This document shows positions 7,150 to 16,168 of a stretch of DNA of 64,000 nucleotides, one piece after another. Below the pieces are notes generated by a model. The model did no database searches. It had not been told where the DNA came from and saw nothing but the letters and a program-made list of their open reading frames with translations. Position numbers and translations under genes: made by a program. Origin of the DNA: Bizionia argentinensis JUB59 (GTDB taxonomy: Bacteria > Bacteroidota > Bacteroidia > Flavobacteriales > Flavobacteriaceae); the NCBI RefSeq assembly GCF_000224335.1, contig NZ_AFXZ01000002.1, positions 310,001 through 374,000 on the forward strand, read 5' to 3'. Each line of letters begins with the position of its first letter. Within the stretch, counting starts at the first letter, position 1.

Positions 7150-9255
7150 TTACAAGCTGTTATATGCATTTACCAATCTTAAAAACTCCGAACGGTAGCC
7201 ATTATTATCAATACCTCTACCCTGTTTCGCTAATACCAAGACATCTGTTATTTGTCCGTTGTTATCATATTTAGAATCCCGTAATTGCATGCCAAATAAG
7301 GCGACTGCCGATGCAAATTGCATATCCGTAGAAGCTTTATGAACTTTGTTTTCATGCACATGAACCATTTCAATGCTTTTTTCGCCATCAGGTTTTTTGT
7401 AACGGAATTTCACGGTAAACAATTCATCAGAAAAATTTAAAGTATTTTCACTTTTTGTATATTTCAAATCGGAAATATTTTTCATATAAGGACTCTTTAC
7501 ACCTACTGGGATCACTTCATATAAGGCAGTTACGGAATGTCCACTTCCTAATTCACCAGCATCTTTGGTATCGTCTATAAAATCTTCATCTGCTAATATT
7601 CTATTTTCGTAACCAATTAAACGATAAGCTTGAACGACTGCAGGATTAAATTCAACTTGAATTTTAACATCTTTAGCTATCGTATATAAAGTACCACCAA
7701 ATTCTTTTCCAAATACTTTTTGAGCTTCTTGCATGGTGTCAATGTATGCGTGATTTCCATTTCCTTTATCAGCTAATGTTTCGAGTTTAGAGTCTTTGTA
7801 ATTGCCATATCCAAAACCTAAAACCGACAAGAATACACCCGTTTTACGTTTTTCTTCAATTAATTTTTCCATGTCTTTATCTGAAGAAGCACCAACGTTA
7901 AAATCGCCATCCGTTGCTAATATAACACGATTATTGCCGTTTTTCTTAAAATGCTTTTCTGCTAAACTATATGCCAATTCTATACCTTGTCCACCAGCAG
8001 TTGATCCTCCTGCCGCTAATTTATCTAAAGCTGCTATTATTCTATCCTTTTTATTTCCTGAAGTCGGCTCTAAAACCACACCTGCCGCTCCAGCGTAAAC
8101 TACTATGGAAACCAAATCTTTTTCTCGTAATTGGTTAACTAATAATTTAAAAGCAGATTTTAATAATGGCAGTCTATTTGTACCATTCATAGAACCAGAA
8201 ACATCAATAAGGAATGTTAAGTTAGAAGCTGGCAGCGCATCATTCTCGTAGGTTTTCCCTTGTAAACCAATCCGAACTAATTGTGTATCGGTATTCCAAG
8301 GTGTTTTAATTTGTTCGGTATTGATAGAAAATGGATGCTTATCAACTGGCTGTGGATAATCATAATCGAAATAGTTTACCATTTCCTCAATTTTAACTGA
8401 ATTGGCAGGAACTTCTTGACCATTATTTATCATGCGTCTGATATTGCTGTAAGAAGCTTTATCTACATCAATGGAAAACGTTGATAAGGGTTTAGTTTTT
8501 ACGTTTTCAAAAGCGTTTTCTACAATTTCTTCATAGGAATCAGAATTATCATAAGTATTTGGATGCAAAATGTGCTGCTTAACTTCATTTGGAAGGATAT
8601 AATTCCCATCCTTTGTTGTTACAATTACAACCCCATTTGCGCCTTGTGCACCATATAAAGCTTTACCTCCTGCTCCTTTTATTACATTTACGATATCTAT
8701 ATTTTCAGGTTCTAAATTCGCTAAAGTTTCGGCACTAGATATATTGCCATCAATAACTATTATGGCTTCTTGGGGTCCTAGAATTGACCGATTTCCGCGT
8801 AAAACAATTTGTGAGGTTTGATTAATATGTTTGCCATTAGAGTTAATATTAACAGCTGCTACTTTGCCTTGTAATGAATGAACTCTATTTGTTTGGGTGT
8901 TTCGTTCTCTGTTTAATTCCTTTTCAAAACCTATAGATGACACAACCACTTCTTCTAAAACAGCAGAATCCACTTGCATAGCAAACGTAAGATTAGATGT
9001 ATTTTTGTTGACTTCTTTTTCTTCGATTTGATAACCGATAAATGAGAATACTAATAAATCACCTGGTTTTGCTTTAATACTGTAAAAACCATCAAAATTA
9101 GTTTGAGTTCCGTCTGATGTGCCTTTTATAATAACATTCACACCGGGTAACGCAATACCGTTTTCGTCAGAGATAGTTCCAGAGATAGTTCGTTGTTGCG
9201 CATGAATTTGAAGACTTATAAAAGCTACAAATACAAATTGTAATAGATTATTCAT
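7150..9255 (-). CDS. Exported protein: carboxypeptidase-regulatory domain, TonB plug and vWA (YfbK-like)
   Basis: A 701-residue protein. A signal peptide (about residues 1-19, cut before QQRTISG) is followed by a CarboxypepD-regulatory-like beta sandwich (about 20-95), a SusC-like TonB plug domain (about 110-215; VLRGNRSILGPQEAIIVIDG and YGAQGANGVVIVTTK), a YfbK N-terminal region (SIDVDKASYSNIRRMI) and a von Willebrand A domain with the MIDAS motif DVSGSMNGTNR near residue 350. The C-terminal part is the YfbK-type domain. No outer-membrane barrel follows the plug, so it is not a transporter. It probably binds a protein partner at the cell surface or periplasm. It is monocistronic. Confidence 0.85.
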   Translation of the reverse strand: MNNLLQFVFVAFISLQIHAQQRTISGTISDENGIALPGVNVIIKGTSDGTQTNFDGFYSIKAKPGDLLVFSFIGYQIEEKEVNKNTSNLTFAMQVDSAVLEEVVVSSIGFEKELNRERNTQTNRVHSLQGKVAAVNINSNGKHINQTSQIVLRGNRSILGPQEAIIVIDGNISSAETLANLEPENIDIVNVIKGAGGKALYGAQGANGVVIVTTKDGNYILPNEVKQHILHPNTYDNSDSYEEIVENAFENVKTKPLSTFSIDVDKASYSNIRRMINNGQEVPANSVKIEEMVNYFDYDYPQPVDKHPFSINTEQIKTPWNTDTQLVRIGLQGKTYENDALPASNLTFLIDVSGSMNGTNRLPLLKSAFKLLVNQLREKDLVSIVVYAGAAGVVLEPTSGNKKDRIIAALDKLAAGGSTAGGQGIELAYSLAEKHFKKNGNNRVILATDGDFNVGASSDKDMEKLIEEKRKTGVFLSVLGFGYGNYKDSKLETLADKGNGNHAYIDTMQEAQKVFGKEFGGTLYTIAKDVKIQVEFNPAVVQAYRLIGYENRILADEDFIDDTKDAGELGSGHSVTALYEVIPVGVKSPYMKNISDLKYTKSENTLNFSDELFTVKFRYKKPDGEKSIEMVHVHENKVHKASTDMQFASAVALFGMQLRDSKYDNNGQITDVLVLAKQGRGIDNNGYRSEFLRLVNAYNSL

Positions 9256-9328
9256 GGTTTTGTGTTTTAAATTCTATGTAAACCTAAAACACAAATACTA
9301 TATATAAAATCTGAAATTCGTGTATGCG

Positions 9329-10396
9329 CTATTTGATTGAGGCAACCGTCTTTTTACGTTGAATTTTCCCGGAATCTGTTTCTTTAAACCGTTTTACGAA
9401 GAAAATTTCTTTAGGAATTTCATGTTTATTTAAATTTGAAAACACCTCTGGTTTAAATGTTTTTGTTTCACCTTCAATAATAAGAATAACACGTTCTCCT
9501 AATTCATTATCTGGTAAAGAGGCGATAAAAAATCGAGAATCGATATTTGTCGCTAAAGCATTTTCAACCATTTCCGGATGAATTTTAACACCTCCAGAAT
9601 TAATTACAAAATCCGTTCGACCTAACCATTCAAAGGTTGAATCGCCATGAATTTTTACAACATCGTTGGTTGTAATTATCTCTTCAGCAATATTTTTGGC
9701 ATCTATAACCAGACAACCGCGCTCATCTTGCGAAATTAGAACACCAGGCAACACTACAAAAAAGTTGTTAGCGCTTGCTTCCGGAAAATTATTAAGCTGT
9801 TTAAGTGCTATATGACTAACAGTTTCCGTCATACCATAGGATTCAAAAACGGTTGGAGTAATATTTTGAATCGTCTTTTTTAAATCGCTTGACACAGGAG
9901 CGCCACCAACAATAATCATTTCTATTTTTTCGACTTTAGAAAGATTCATTTGCAATTGCATCGGAATCATAGCAGCAAACCTGTATACTTTACGCTCATT
10001 AATTTCCAATATTTTTTTTGGTGAAATAATGTCCAAGTGTAAACCCAACATCATAGCACGAATTAGCATCATTTTACCAGCAATAGTTCCCGCGGGCAAA
10101 CACAAAAGCGCACCATCTTTAGGTTGTAATTCGAAAAAATCTCCAGTCGTCAACGCTGAATGTACCATGGCTTGTTTACTAATACCAATGGTTTTAGGCG
10201 CTCCTGTAGATCCAGAAGTTTTGGCTTCCAAAGTATCATTAGGATCTAACCAATCCGCCAGGAATTCGCCAATAGCGATTTCAAAATCATCACCTTCCTT
10301 AATATAACTGTAAGCGACTTCTTTTAAACCTTCGCGATTATAATGAAAACCATTAAGTTGAAAATGGTTGTGTACTTTATCAAATGTAGGTGTCAT
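9329..10396 (-). CDS. menE: o-Succinylbenzoate-CoA ligase (MenE)
   Basis: A 355-residue ANL-superfamily enzyme, short as is usual for MenE of Flavobacteria. The ATP-binding loop SGSTGAPKTIGISKQ is near residue 60, the A5 motif ESYGMTETVSHIALK near 185, and the C-terminal hinge and lysine region DSGKIQRKK at the end. It activates o-succinylbenzoate with CoA in menaquinone synthesis. It is the last gene of a minus-strand run, starting 6 bp after the CPBP protease stop. Its place among other men genes supports MenE over a generic acyl-CoA ligase. Confidence 0.9.
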   Translation of the reverse strand: MTPTFDKVHNHFQLNGFHYNREGLKEVAYSYIKEGDDFEIAIGEFLADWLDPNDTLEAKTSGSTGAPKTIGISKQAMVHSALTTGDFFELQPKDGALLCLPAGTIAGKMMLIRAMMLGLHLDIISPKKILEINERKVYRFAAMIPMQLQMNLSKVEKIEMIIVGGAPVSSDLKKTIQNITPTVFESYGMTETVSHIALKQLNNFPEASANNFFVVLPGVLISQDERGCLVIDAKNIAEEIITTNDVVKIHGDSTFEWLGRTDFVINSGGVKIHPEMVENALATNIDSRFFIASLPDNELGERVILIIEGETKTFKPEVFSNLNKHEIPKEIFFVKRFKETDSGKIQRKKTVASIK

Positions 10397-10402
10397 CTTA
10401 AA

Positions 10403-11569
10403 TTATTCGTTTATACTATTAGTTGATTCGTTTGCCGGCTCTTTTACTGTACCAAAAAGTTTCTGTTGCCAATTGTTCCATTTGTATTTTCTCGAAAATA
10501 TATAAAGTAATATAGGAAACACGATAAATACTGGCATAAATACATCCATAAATCCTGCTGCTTCAGGCAATGATGTGTCTTTAAAAACAGAATGCGTTTG
10601 AAAGGCAGTCCAATCAGCCGTAACAAGTAAAGCCGTAAATAAATTATTAGCAGCATGAAAACCCAAAGCAAGTTCCAGGCCGTCGTCCATTAAGGTCATA
10701 ACACCTAAAAACAAGCCTGTTCCAATATAATATACCATAACTACATAGCCTAATTGCGCCACTTCTGGATTGGCAATGTGCAGTAAACCGAAAACTAAAG
10801 ATGTGATTAGAAGGGGTGTTGAATTTCTGTTCAAAACTTTATATAGCAAGCTATTTGGTTTGGAAATAACGATATTTTTAAAAAGATTAGAACTCGTTAG
10901 CCAGATTAAAAGTAATGGCATAAAAATGTAATATGCTGATTTCAAAATGGAACTAAATACAAAAACATAATCTAAATAGAAGTAAATCAGAATTGAGGCA
11001 ATTGAAAAAATAAAAATAAAAGGAAACTTATTTTGAATTGTTGCTATCCCTAAACCTTGCATGAAATAACCACGAAATAAATATTCTTCAAAACTAGTTT
11101 GAATAGGAATCAATACAATTGCAATCATGCATAAAATTAAAAATGGGACTAATTTAAAGTTTAAGACGTAATTTTCAGGTGATGAATAATAATCTAAAAA
11201 AATAAAGCTAGTAGCAATTACGCCCCATAAAATAAAGGCAAACCAAAATCGGTTCCAATCAATTTTTTTACGTGCTGTTGTTAATTCAGTAATAGATTGC
11301 TTATGCAGATATTTCACAACTAAAAAGACCCCTACTAAACCACCTGCAAAGGATAGAAGCATCAAAAATAAATTCAAATTAGATTCTAACATCCCCATTA
11401 AATCGGCCTCATTCATGCCCATTACACTTCCGCCCTCTGAAAATGCTTTTACAAATACGGCGACTGTAAATGGTATTTGACCAATCACCACTGCCGCAAC
11501 TATAGCAACAGTTCCAATAATATACCGCCACCAATCGTGAAATCCTTTAAATGCTTGAGCTATATACAT
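10403..11569 (-). CDS. CPBP-family intramembrane metalloprotease
   Basis: A 388-residue polytopic protein with about eight or more hydrophobic helices. The ABI/CPBP motifs are present: EEYLFRGYFMQG (glutamates and arginine), FGLLHIANPE and ALGFHAANNLF with their histidines. Members are Rce1-like proteases, sometimes bacteriocin-immunity proteins. It lies 36 bp after menC and 6 bp before menE on the same strand, an arrangement common in Flavobacteriaceae, but a role in menaquinone synthesis is not established. Confidence 0.88.
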   Translation of the reverse strand: MYIAQAFKGFHDWWRYIIGTVAIVAAVVIGQIPFTVAVFVKAFSEGGSVMGMNEADLMGMLESNLNLFLMLLSFAGGLVGVFLVVKYLHKQSITELTTARKKIDWNRFWFAFILWGVIATSFIFLDYYSSPENYVLNFKLVPFLILCMIAIVLIPIQTSFEEYLFRGYFMQGLGIATIQNKFPFIFIFSIASILIYFYLDYVFVFSSILKSAYYIFMPLLLIWLTSSNLFKNIVISKPNSLLYKVLNRNSTPLLITSLVFGLLHIANPEVAQLGYVVMVYYIGTGLFLGVMTLMDDGLELALGFHAANNLFTALLVTADWTAFQTHSVFKDTSLPEAAGFMDVFMPVFIVFPILLYIFSRKYKWNNWQQKLFGTVKEPANESTNSINE

Positions 11570-11605
11570 ATTTTATTTATGATTATATTTTAGTGAAATT
11601 ATAAA

Positions 11606-12646
11606 TTAATTTGGGAAATTAAATTCCCAAAATTTGTTGTGATCGTAATATAAAGAACCATGTTTTACAGTCAACGGGCTTTCAAAATTGTTAGTAAATA
11701 AACTACCTGTTCCTAAACCTTGAGGTAAATTACTTTGCAACGTATAGGTCCATTGTGCAATCGCATTTAAACCCACATTGCTTTCCAAAGCACTGGTTAT
11801 CCACCAACCTATTTGTTGTTTTTCGGCAAATTGAATCCATTCAGTACTACCCTGAAAACCACCAACAAAACTCGGCTTTAAAATAATAAATTGGGGATTG
11901 ATAGTCTTTAATAAAACTTCTTTTTCCGAAGTTTTAAAAACCCCAATCAATTCTTCATCCAAAGCAATTGGCAAAGGTGTTTGTTTACACAGTTTTGCCA
12001 TAACTTCTATTTGTCCCGCTTTTATTGGTTGCTCAATGGAATGTAATTCTAGTTCGGATAAACGCTTTAATTTCTCTAATGCTTCATCTGGTGAAAACGC
12101 GCCGTTAGCATCCACACGCAATTCGATATCTTTTGCTGAAAACTCTTTTCTTATAGCTTTTAGCAACGTGTATTCAGTTTCAAAGTCTATCGCTCCAATT
12201 TTCATTTTTATACAGCGGAAACCGGCTTCAATTTTCTCCTGAATTTGCTGTTTCATAAATGCTTCTGTTCCCATCCAAATCAAACCATTTATAGGAATCG
12301 ATTGGTTATTTTGAGTGAATTCTGAAGGAAATAAATCGAATTTATTTTCTGCTTGCAATGATTTAAAAGCCATTTCCAATCCGAATTGAATGCTTGGAAA
12401 TTCTTTTAATTCGTTATATAAAACGGATAAACCCAAATGAATATTTGCGCAAGTCCATTGTAGTTTCTCCTCGTAATTAGGAACATCGTCAGCACTTAAA
12501 CCACGTAAAATACCACATTCGCCAATACCTTGCTTTTTGTTTTCTTCTAGAATAATAAACCAAGTTTCTTTCGTTTTCAAAACACCGCGAGAGGTTCCAC
12601 TTGCTTGTTTAAAATTAAGAATATGTTGATAATAAGTTGCTTTCAT
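11606..12646 (-). CDS. menC: o-Succinylbenzoate synthase (MenC)
   Basis: A 346-residue enolase-superfamily enzyme. The KMKIG lysine motif, metal ligands in RVDANGAFSP, SIEQPI and IALDEEL, and the distal lysine ILKPSFVGG are all visible. It dehydrates SHCHC to o-succinylbenzoate. The start MKATYYQHIL at 12646 is chosen; the longer frame from 12703 overlaps the promoter region of the divergent sterol desaturase. It heads the menC-CPBP-menE run. Confidence 0.9.
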   Translation of the reverse strand: MKATYYQHILNFKQASGTSRGVLKTKETWFIILEENKKQGIGECGILRGLSADDVPNYEEKLQWTCANIHLGLSVLYNELKEFPSIQFGLEMAFKSLQAENKFDLFPSEFTQNNQSIPINGLIWMGTEAFMKQQIQEKIEAGFRCIKMKIGAIDFETEYTLLKAIRKEFSAKDIELRVDANGAFSPDEALEKLKRLSELELHSIEQPIKAGQIEVMAKLCKQTPLPIALDEELIGVFKTSEKEVLLKTINPQFIILKPSFVGGFQGSTEWIQFAEKQQIGWWITSALESNVGLNAIAQWTYTLQSNLPQGLGTGSLFTNNFESPLTVKHGSLYYDHNKFWEFNFPN

Positions 12647-12703
12647 ATAGTATTCAAAAGTACTCAAATTATTTTGTATTTTAGACAACATAAAACAAAC
12701 CAA

Positions 12704-13666
12704 ATGCCTGAATTTCCAAACATCATACTATTTGCCATTCCAGTTTTTGTCTTGGCCATGTTGCTAGAAATGTATGTTACTGCCAAACAACAGATTAAAT
12801 CTTACGAAGTAAAAGACTCCTTTTCATCCATTGCCATGGGATTGGGTAATGTTTTTGTTGGATTTTTGAGTAAGGCTATCGTATTATTAGCATTTTTTTG
12901 GATTTATGATAACTTCCGTCTATTTACCATTCCGATTGCCTGGTGGAGTTTTATATTGATTTTCTTTGCCGATGATTTGTCCTATTATTGGTTTCATCGT
13001 ATTTCTCATGAAAGTCGGTTGTTTTGGGCCTCGCATGTCGTGCATCATTCCTCAAAACATTATAATTTAAGTACGGCCTTACGGCAAACCTGGTCTGGCG
13101 GATTTTACTCTTTTATATTTTGGTTATGGATGCCGCTAGTCGGTTTTCATCCTGGCATGATTTTACTGCAGATGTCTATTAGTTTATTATATCAGTTCTG
13201 GATTCATACTGAAGCAATTGATAAAATGCCAAAATGGTTTGAAGCCGTTATGAATACACCTTCTCACCATCGCGTACATCATGGTAGTAATCCATTGTAT
13301 TTAGATAGGAATCACGCCGGTATTCTTATTATTTGGGATAAATTATTTGGAACCTTTCAACCGGAATTAAAAGACGAAAAAGTAGTGTATGGATTAGTAG
13401 TTAACATTGATACTTATAATCCAGTGAAAATTGCTTTTATAGAATGGCGAAATTTATTTAAAGATGCCTTTTCGGGCAACAAACCTTTTAAAAGTCGCTT
13501 ACTATATTTTATAAAACCACCTGGATGGCTCCACGATGGCACCGGAAAAATGAGTGGTGATTTACGGGATGAGTGGCTTGAAAATAGCTCGCAGTCGCAG
13601 TCGCAGTCGCAGTCGCAGTCGCAGTCGCAGTCGCAGTCGCAGTCGCAGTCGCATAATGAAAATTGA
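12704..13666 (+). CDS. Sterol desaturase / fatty acid hydroxylase family protein with Ser-Gln repeat tail
   Basis: A 320-residue membrane-bound di-iron oxygenase. The three histidine clusters are HRISH, HVVHH and HRVHH, with four or so membrane helices around them. The start MPEFPNII at 12704 is preferred over 12605, which lies inside menC on the other strand. The extreme C-terminus is encoded by ten copies of a hexanucleotide giving ten Ser-Gln pairs, then SHNEN. The enzyme family hydroxylates sterol, carotenoid or alkyl lipids; the substrate here is unknown. The next gene is an SDR reductase 39 bp downstream, possibly acting on the product. Confidence 0.88.
   Translation: MPEFPNIILFAIPVFVLAMLLEMYVTAKQQIKSYEVKDSFSSIAMGLGNVFVGFLSKAIVLLAFFWIYDNFRLFTIPIAWWSFILIFFADDLSYYWFHRISHESRLFWASHVVHHSSKHYNLSTALRQTWSGGFYSFIFWLWMPLVGFHPGMILLQMSISLLYQFWIHTEAIDKMPKWFEAVMNTPSHHRVHHGSNPLYLDRNHAGILIIWDKLFGTFQPELKDEKVVYGLVVNIDTYNPVKIAFIEWRNLFKDAFSGNKPFKSRLLYFIKPPGWLHDGTGKMSGDLRDEWLENSSQSQSQSQSQSQSQSQSQSQSHNEN
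13589..13653 (+). repeat. (TCGCAG)10 microsatellite in coding sequence
   Basis: Ten perfect copies of TCGCAG (13589-13648) plus a partial TCGCA, in frame, encode alternating Ser and Gln at the C-terminus of the sterol desaturase. A six-base unit cannot shift the frame, so copy-number change alters tail length only. Confidence 0.97.
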
Positions 13667-13705
13667 TTTATTAATTAAGAGATAACCACTTTCGCGAGCA
13701 TTATT

Positions 13706-14497
13706 ATGGATTTCAACAATCAAGTTATTTGGATTACAGGTGCTTCTAGCGGAATAGGAAAAGCGTTAGTGATGATTTTAGCAAAACAAAACTGTCAACT
13801 CATTATTTCCTCACGACGGATAGCTGATTTGGAAGCCGTAAAAAATGCCTGTCCAAAACCCGAAAACATAGCCTGTTTACCATTTGATTTGGCTGATTAC
13901 CAAACTATGTCAACTATTGTAGAAAAGGCAGTTTCTGCATTTGGCAAAATTAATATTTTAATAAACAACGGTGGTATTAGTCAACGATCGCTAATTATTG
14001 AAACCGATATTTCCGTGGATAAAAAATTAATGGAAGTCGATTATTTAGGAACTGTTGCACTTTCCAAAGCACTTCTGCCCTATTTTGTTAAACAGCAGTC
14101 TGGGCAATTTGTAGCGGTTACAAGTTTAATGGGGAAATTTGCTTCGCCTTATCGATCGGGGTATTGTGGGGCCAAACATGCGCTTCATGGCTTTTTTGAT
14201 GCTTTGCGATTAGAGCATGAAAAAGATGGGATTAGCGTCACGCTTATTTGTCCGGGATTCGTAAATACAGATATTGCCAAAAATGCTTTAACTGGTGATG
14301 GCAGTTTACAAAACACTCAAGATACTGCTACCAAAAACGGACTAGACGTAAACCTTTTTGCCGAGCGCATGCTAAAAGCTATTCATAAAAATAAATTCGA
14401 AGCGTATTTTGGAAAAAAAGAAGTTTTGGGTGTATATTTAAAACGCTTTTTTCCCAAGTTTTTGCATTGGTATATTTTGAGAAGTGTGGTACGATAA
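13706..14497 (+). CDS. SDR-family oxidoreductase
   Basis: A 263-residue classical short-chain dehydrogenase. It has the nucleotide-binding motif TGASSGIG near residue 12, NNGGIS in place of NNAG, the catalytic serine in TSLMGKF and the active-site YCGAKHA (YxxxK). The C-terminal LRSVVR lacks a clear membrane anchor. Reductases of this branch act on lipids or sugars; no substrate can be named. It is codirectional with the desaturase and converges with the MBL hydrolase, the two stops being three bases apart. Confidence 0.87.
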   Translation: MDFNNQVIWITGASSGIGKALVMILAKQNCQLIISSRRIADLEAVKNACPKPENIACLPFDLADYQTMSTIVEKAVSAFGKINILINNGGISQRSLIIETDISVDKKLMEVDYLGTVALSKALLPYFVKQQSGQFVAVTSLMGKFASPYRSGYCGAKHALHGFFDALRLEHEKDGISVTLICPGFVNTDIAKNALTGDGSLQNTQDTATKNGLDVNLFAERMLKAIHKNKFEAYFGKKEVLGVYLKRFFPKFLHWYILRSVVR

Positions 14498-14500
14498 ACT

Positions 14501-15178
14501 CTACAAATCTAAACTCTCACCAATTCCCAATAACATCAAGTCTTTATCTTTTTCAAAAAACTTGCGTTTAGCATCTTCATGATTGATTTCTATATAACCA
14601 AAGGTGTCAAAATGGTAACCGAGTACTTTATCGCATTCCACAAAATCACTGGCTAAAATAGCATCGTCGATTCCCATGGTAAAATTATCTCCGATTGGTA
14701 AAATAGCTAAATCTAATTTCGTGCTTAACGGAATCAGTTTCATATCCATTGTTAGCGCTGTATCACCAGCAATATAAATATTTTTATGTTCGCCTTTAAT
14801 GACAAATCCACCAGGTTGCCCACCATAACTACCATCTGGAAATGACGATGTGTGAATTGCATTTACATATTTGACTTCACCAAACTCGAAATCCCAAGAA
14901 CCTCCATGATTCATTGGATGCCCTTCAAATCCTTTATTTTGAAAATACGTAACGATTTCAAAGTTCGAAACAATTACAGCATCTGTTCGCTTGGCAATCG
15001 CTTCTACGTCCAGAATATGATCTTGATGCGCGTGCGTAAGTAAAATATAATCGGCTTTTAACGTATTGATATCTATGTGAGAGGCCTTTTCGTTACCAGT
15101 AATAAAAGGATCCACCAAGATGTGAACACCATCTACTTCTATTCCTAAACTGGCGTGGCCGTAAAATGTAATTTTCAT
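14501..15178 (-). CDS. UPF0173-type metal-dependent hydrolase (MBL fold)
   Basis: A 225-residue metallo-beta-lactamase-fold protein. Metal ligands: FYGHASL, THAHQDHI (HxHxDH), AIHTSSF and AGDTAL, with GYHFDTF near the end. This is the YtkL/UPF0173 family of unknown substrate. It is conserved beside menaquinone genes in Flavobacteriaceae, and lies between menA and menC here. Confidence 0.88.
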   Translation of the reverse strand: MKITFYGHASLGIEVDGVHILVDPFITGNEKASHIDINTLKADYILLTHAHQDHILDVEAIAKRTDAVIVSNFEIVTYFQNKGFEGHPMNHGGSWDFEFGEVKYVNAIHTSSFPDGSYGGQPGGFVIKGEHKNIYIAGDTALTMDMKLIPLSTKLDLAILPIGDNFTMGIDDAILASDFVECDKVLGYHFDTFGYIEINHEDAKRKFFEKDKDLMLLGIGESLDL

Positions 15179-15256
15179 TGAAAAACGTTTTAAATTTTAT
15201 GTACTGAAAAATACAAAATCTAAAACAATTTCATCAAAAGAAGTGGATAAAATATA

Positions 15257-16159
15257 TTAGATGAGATACCCAACACCCATTAAAATAGCCAAGAAAAATG
15301 TAGAAAGCGCTACTTTTTTTAATTCCTGATCTAAATTCGAAGGTTCTGTTGTTTTTTTAACGTAAAACAAATGCTTTACCAACGGAATATACAACACCAT
15401 AAACAATAAATTAAATGGCGATACATAGTAGAAAGCGGTAAATACCAAAGATAGAACGATAGCACCACCAATTAAAAAGTAATGATATTTTTTCGCATTT
15501 TTCAAACCTAATTTAACAGCCAATGTGATTTTATTGGCATTTTTATCGGAAATAATATCACGCATATTATTCAAATTCAAAACTGCCACACTTAATAAAC
15601 CGATAATACAGGCTGGAAGAAAAATGATATGATCAATTTTTAATGCATAGAGAAAATACGTTCCAAAAGTGCTGACTATTCCGAAGAAAATAAAAACGAA
15701 AATATCACCTAAACCGCGATAGCCATAAGCAGAATCGCCCACTGTATAACTAATAGCCGCGTAAACTGAAAAACCTCCAAGTACTAAAAACCCCATAGTA
15801 TAAAGGAAATAGCGCATACCAAATGCAGTTAAAAGCAAAGCAATAACCAAAATTATAATGATGGCAATATTGATTTTAATAGCGACCAGCATCTGCGCTG
15901 CAGATACCGCGCCACTTTGTAAAGCCCGCTGTGGACCAATCCGTTCGTGATTATCGGTACCTTTTACGCCATCACCATAATCATTAGCAAAATTGGATAA
16001 CACTTGTAATGCAACCGTAGTTAAAATGGCCAAAATACAAATAGGCCAATTCATAAAACCATTATAAGCCGCAAAACAGGTGGCTATAATAATTCCAGAA
16101 AGAGATAAGGGTAACGTGCGGACACGTGCCGCAGAAACCCAATGTTTAAATGATGGCAT
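15257..16159 (-). CDS. menA: 1,4-Dihydroxy-2-naphthoate polyprenyltransferase (MenA)
   Basis: A 300-residue UbiA-superfamily prenyltransferase with eight or nine membrane helices. The first aspartate motif NFANDYGDGVKGTDN is at about residues 58-72; the second, NLNNMRDIISDKNANK, near 196-211. It attaches the polyprenyl chain to DHNA, giving demethylmenaquinone in the inner membrane. It starts 9 bp after the menB stop, so the two are cotranscribed. Confidence 0.92.
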   Translation of the reverse strand: MPSFKHWVSAARVRTLPLSLSGIIIATCFAAYNGFMNWPICILAILTTVALQVLSNFANDYGDGVKGTDNHERIGPQRALQSGAVSAAQMLVAIKINIAIIIILVIALLLTAFGMRYFLYTMGFLVLGGFSVYAAISYTVGDSAYGYRGLGDIFVFIFFGIVSTFGTYFLYALKIDHIIFLPACIIGLLSVAVLNLNNMRDIISDKNANKITLAVKLGLKNAKKYHYFLIGGAIVLSLVFTAFYYVSPFNLLFMVLYIPLVKHLFYVKKTTEPSNLDQELKKVALSTFFLAILMGVGYLI

Positions 16160-16168
16160 AGTTATTAT

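Noticed and set aside
12605-12703. Longer start for the sterol desaturase
   Set aside because: The extension overlaps menC on the other strand and has no family similarity; the ATG at 12704 matches the usual N-terminus.
13589-13653. Hexanucleotide tract as a phase-variation switch
   Set aside because: The unit is six bases and stays in frame, so it cannot turn the gene on or off.
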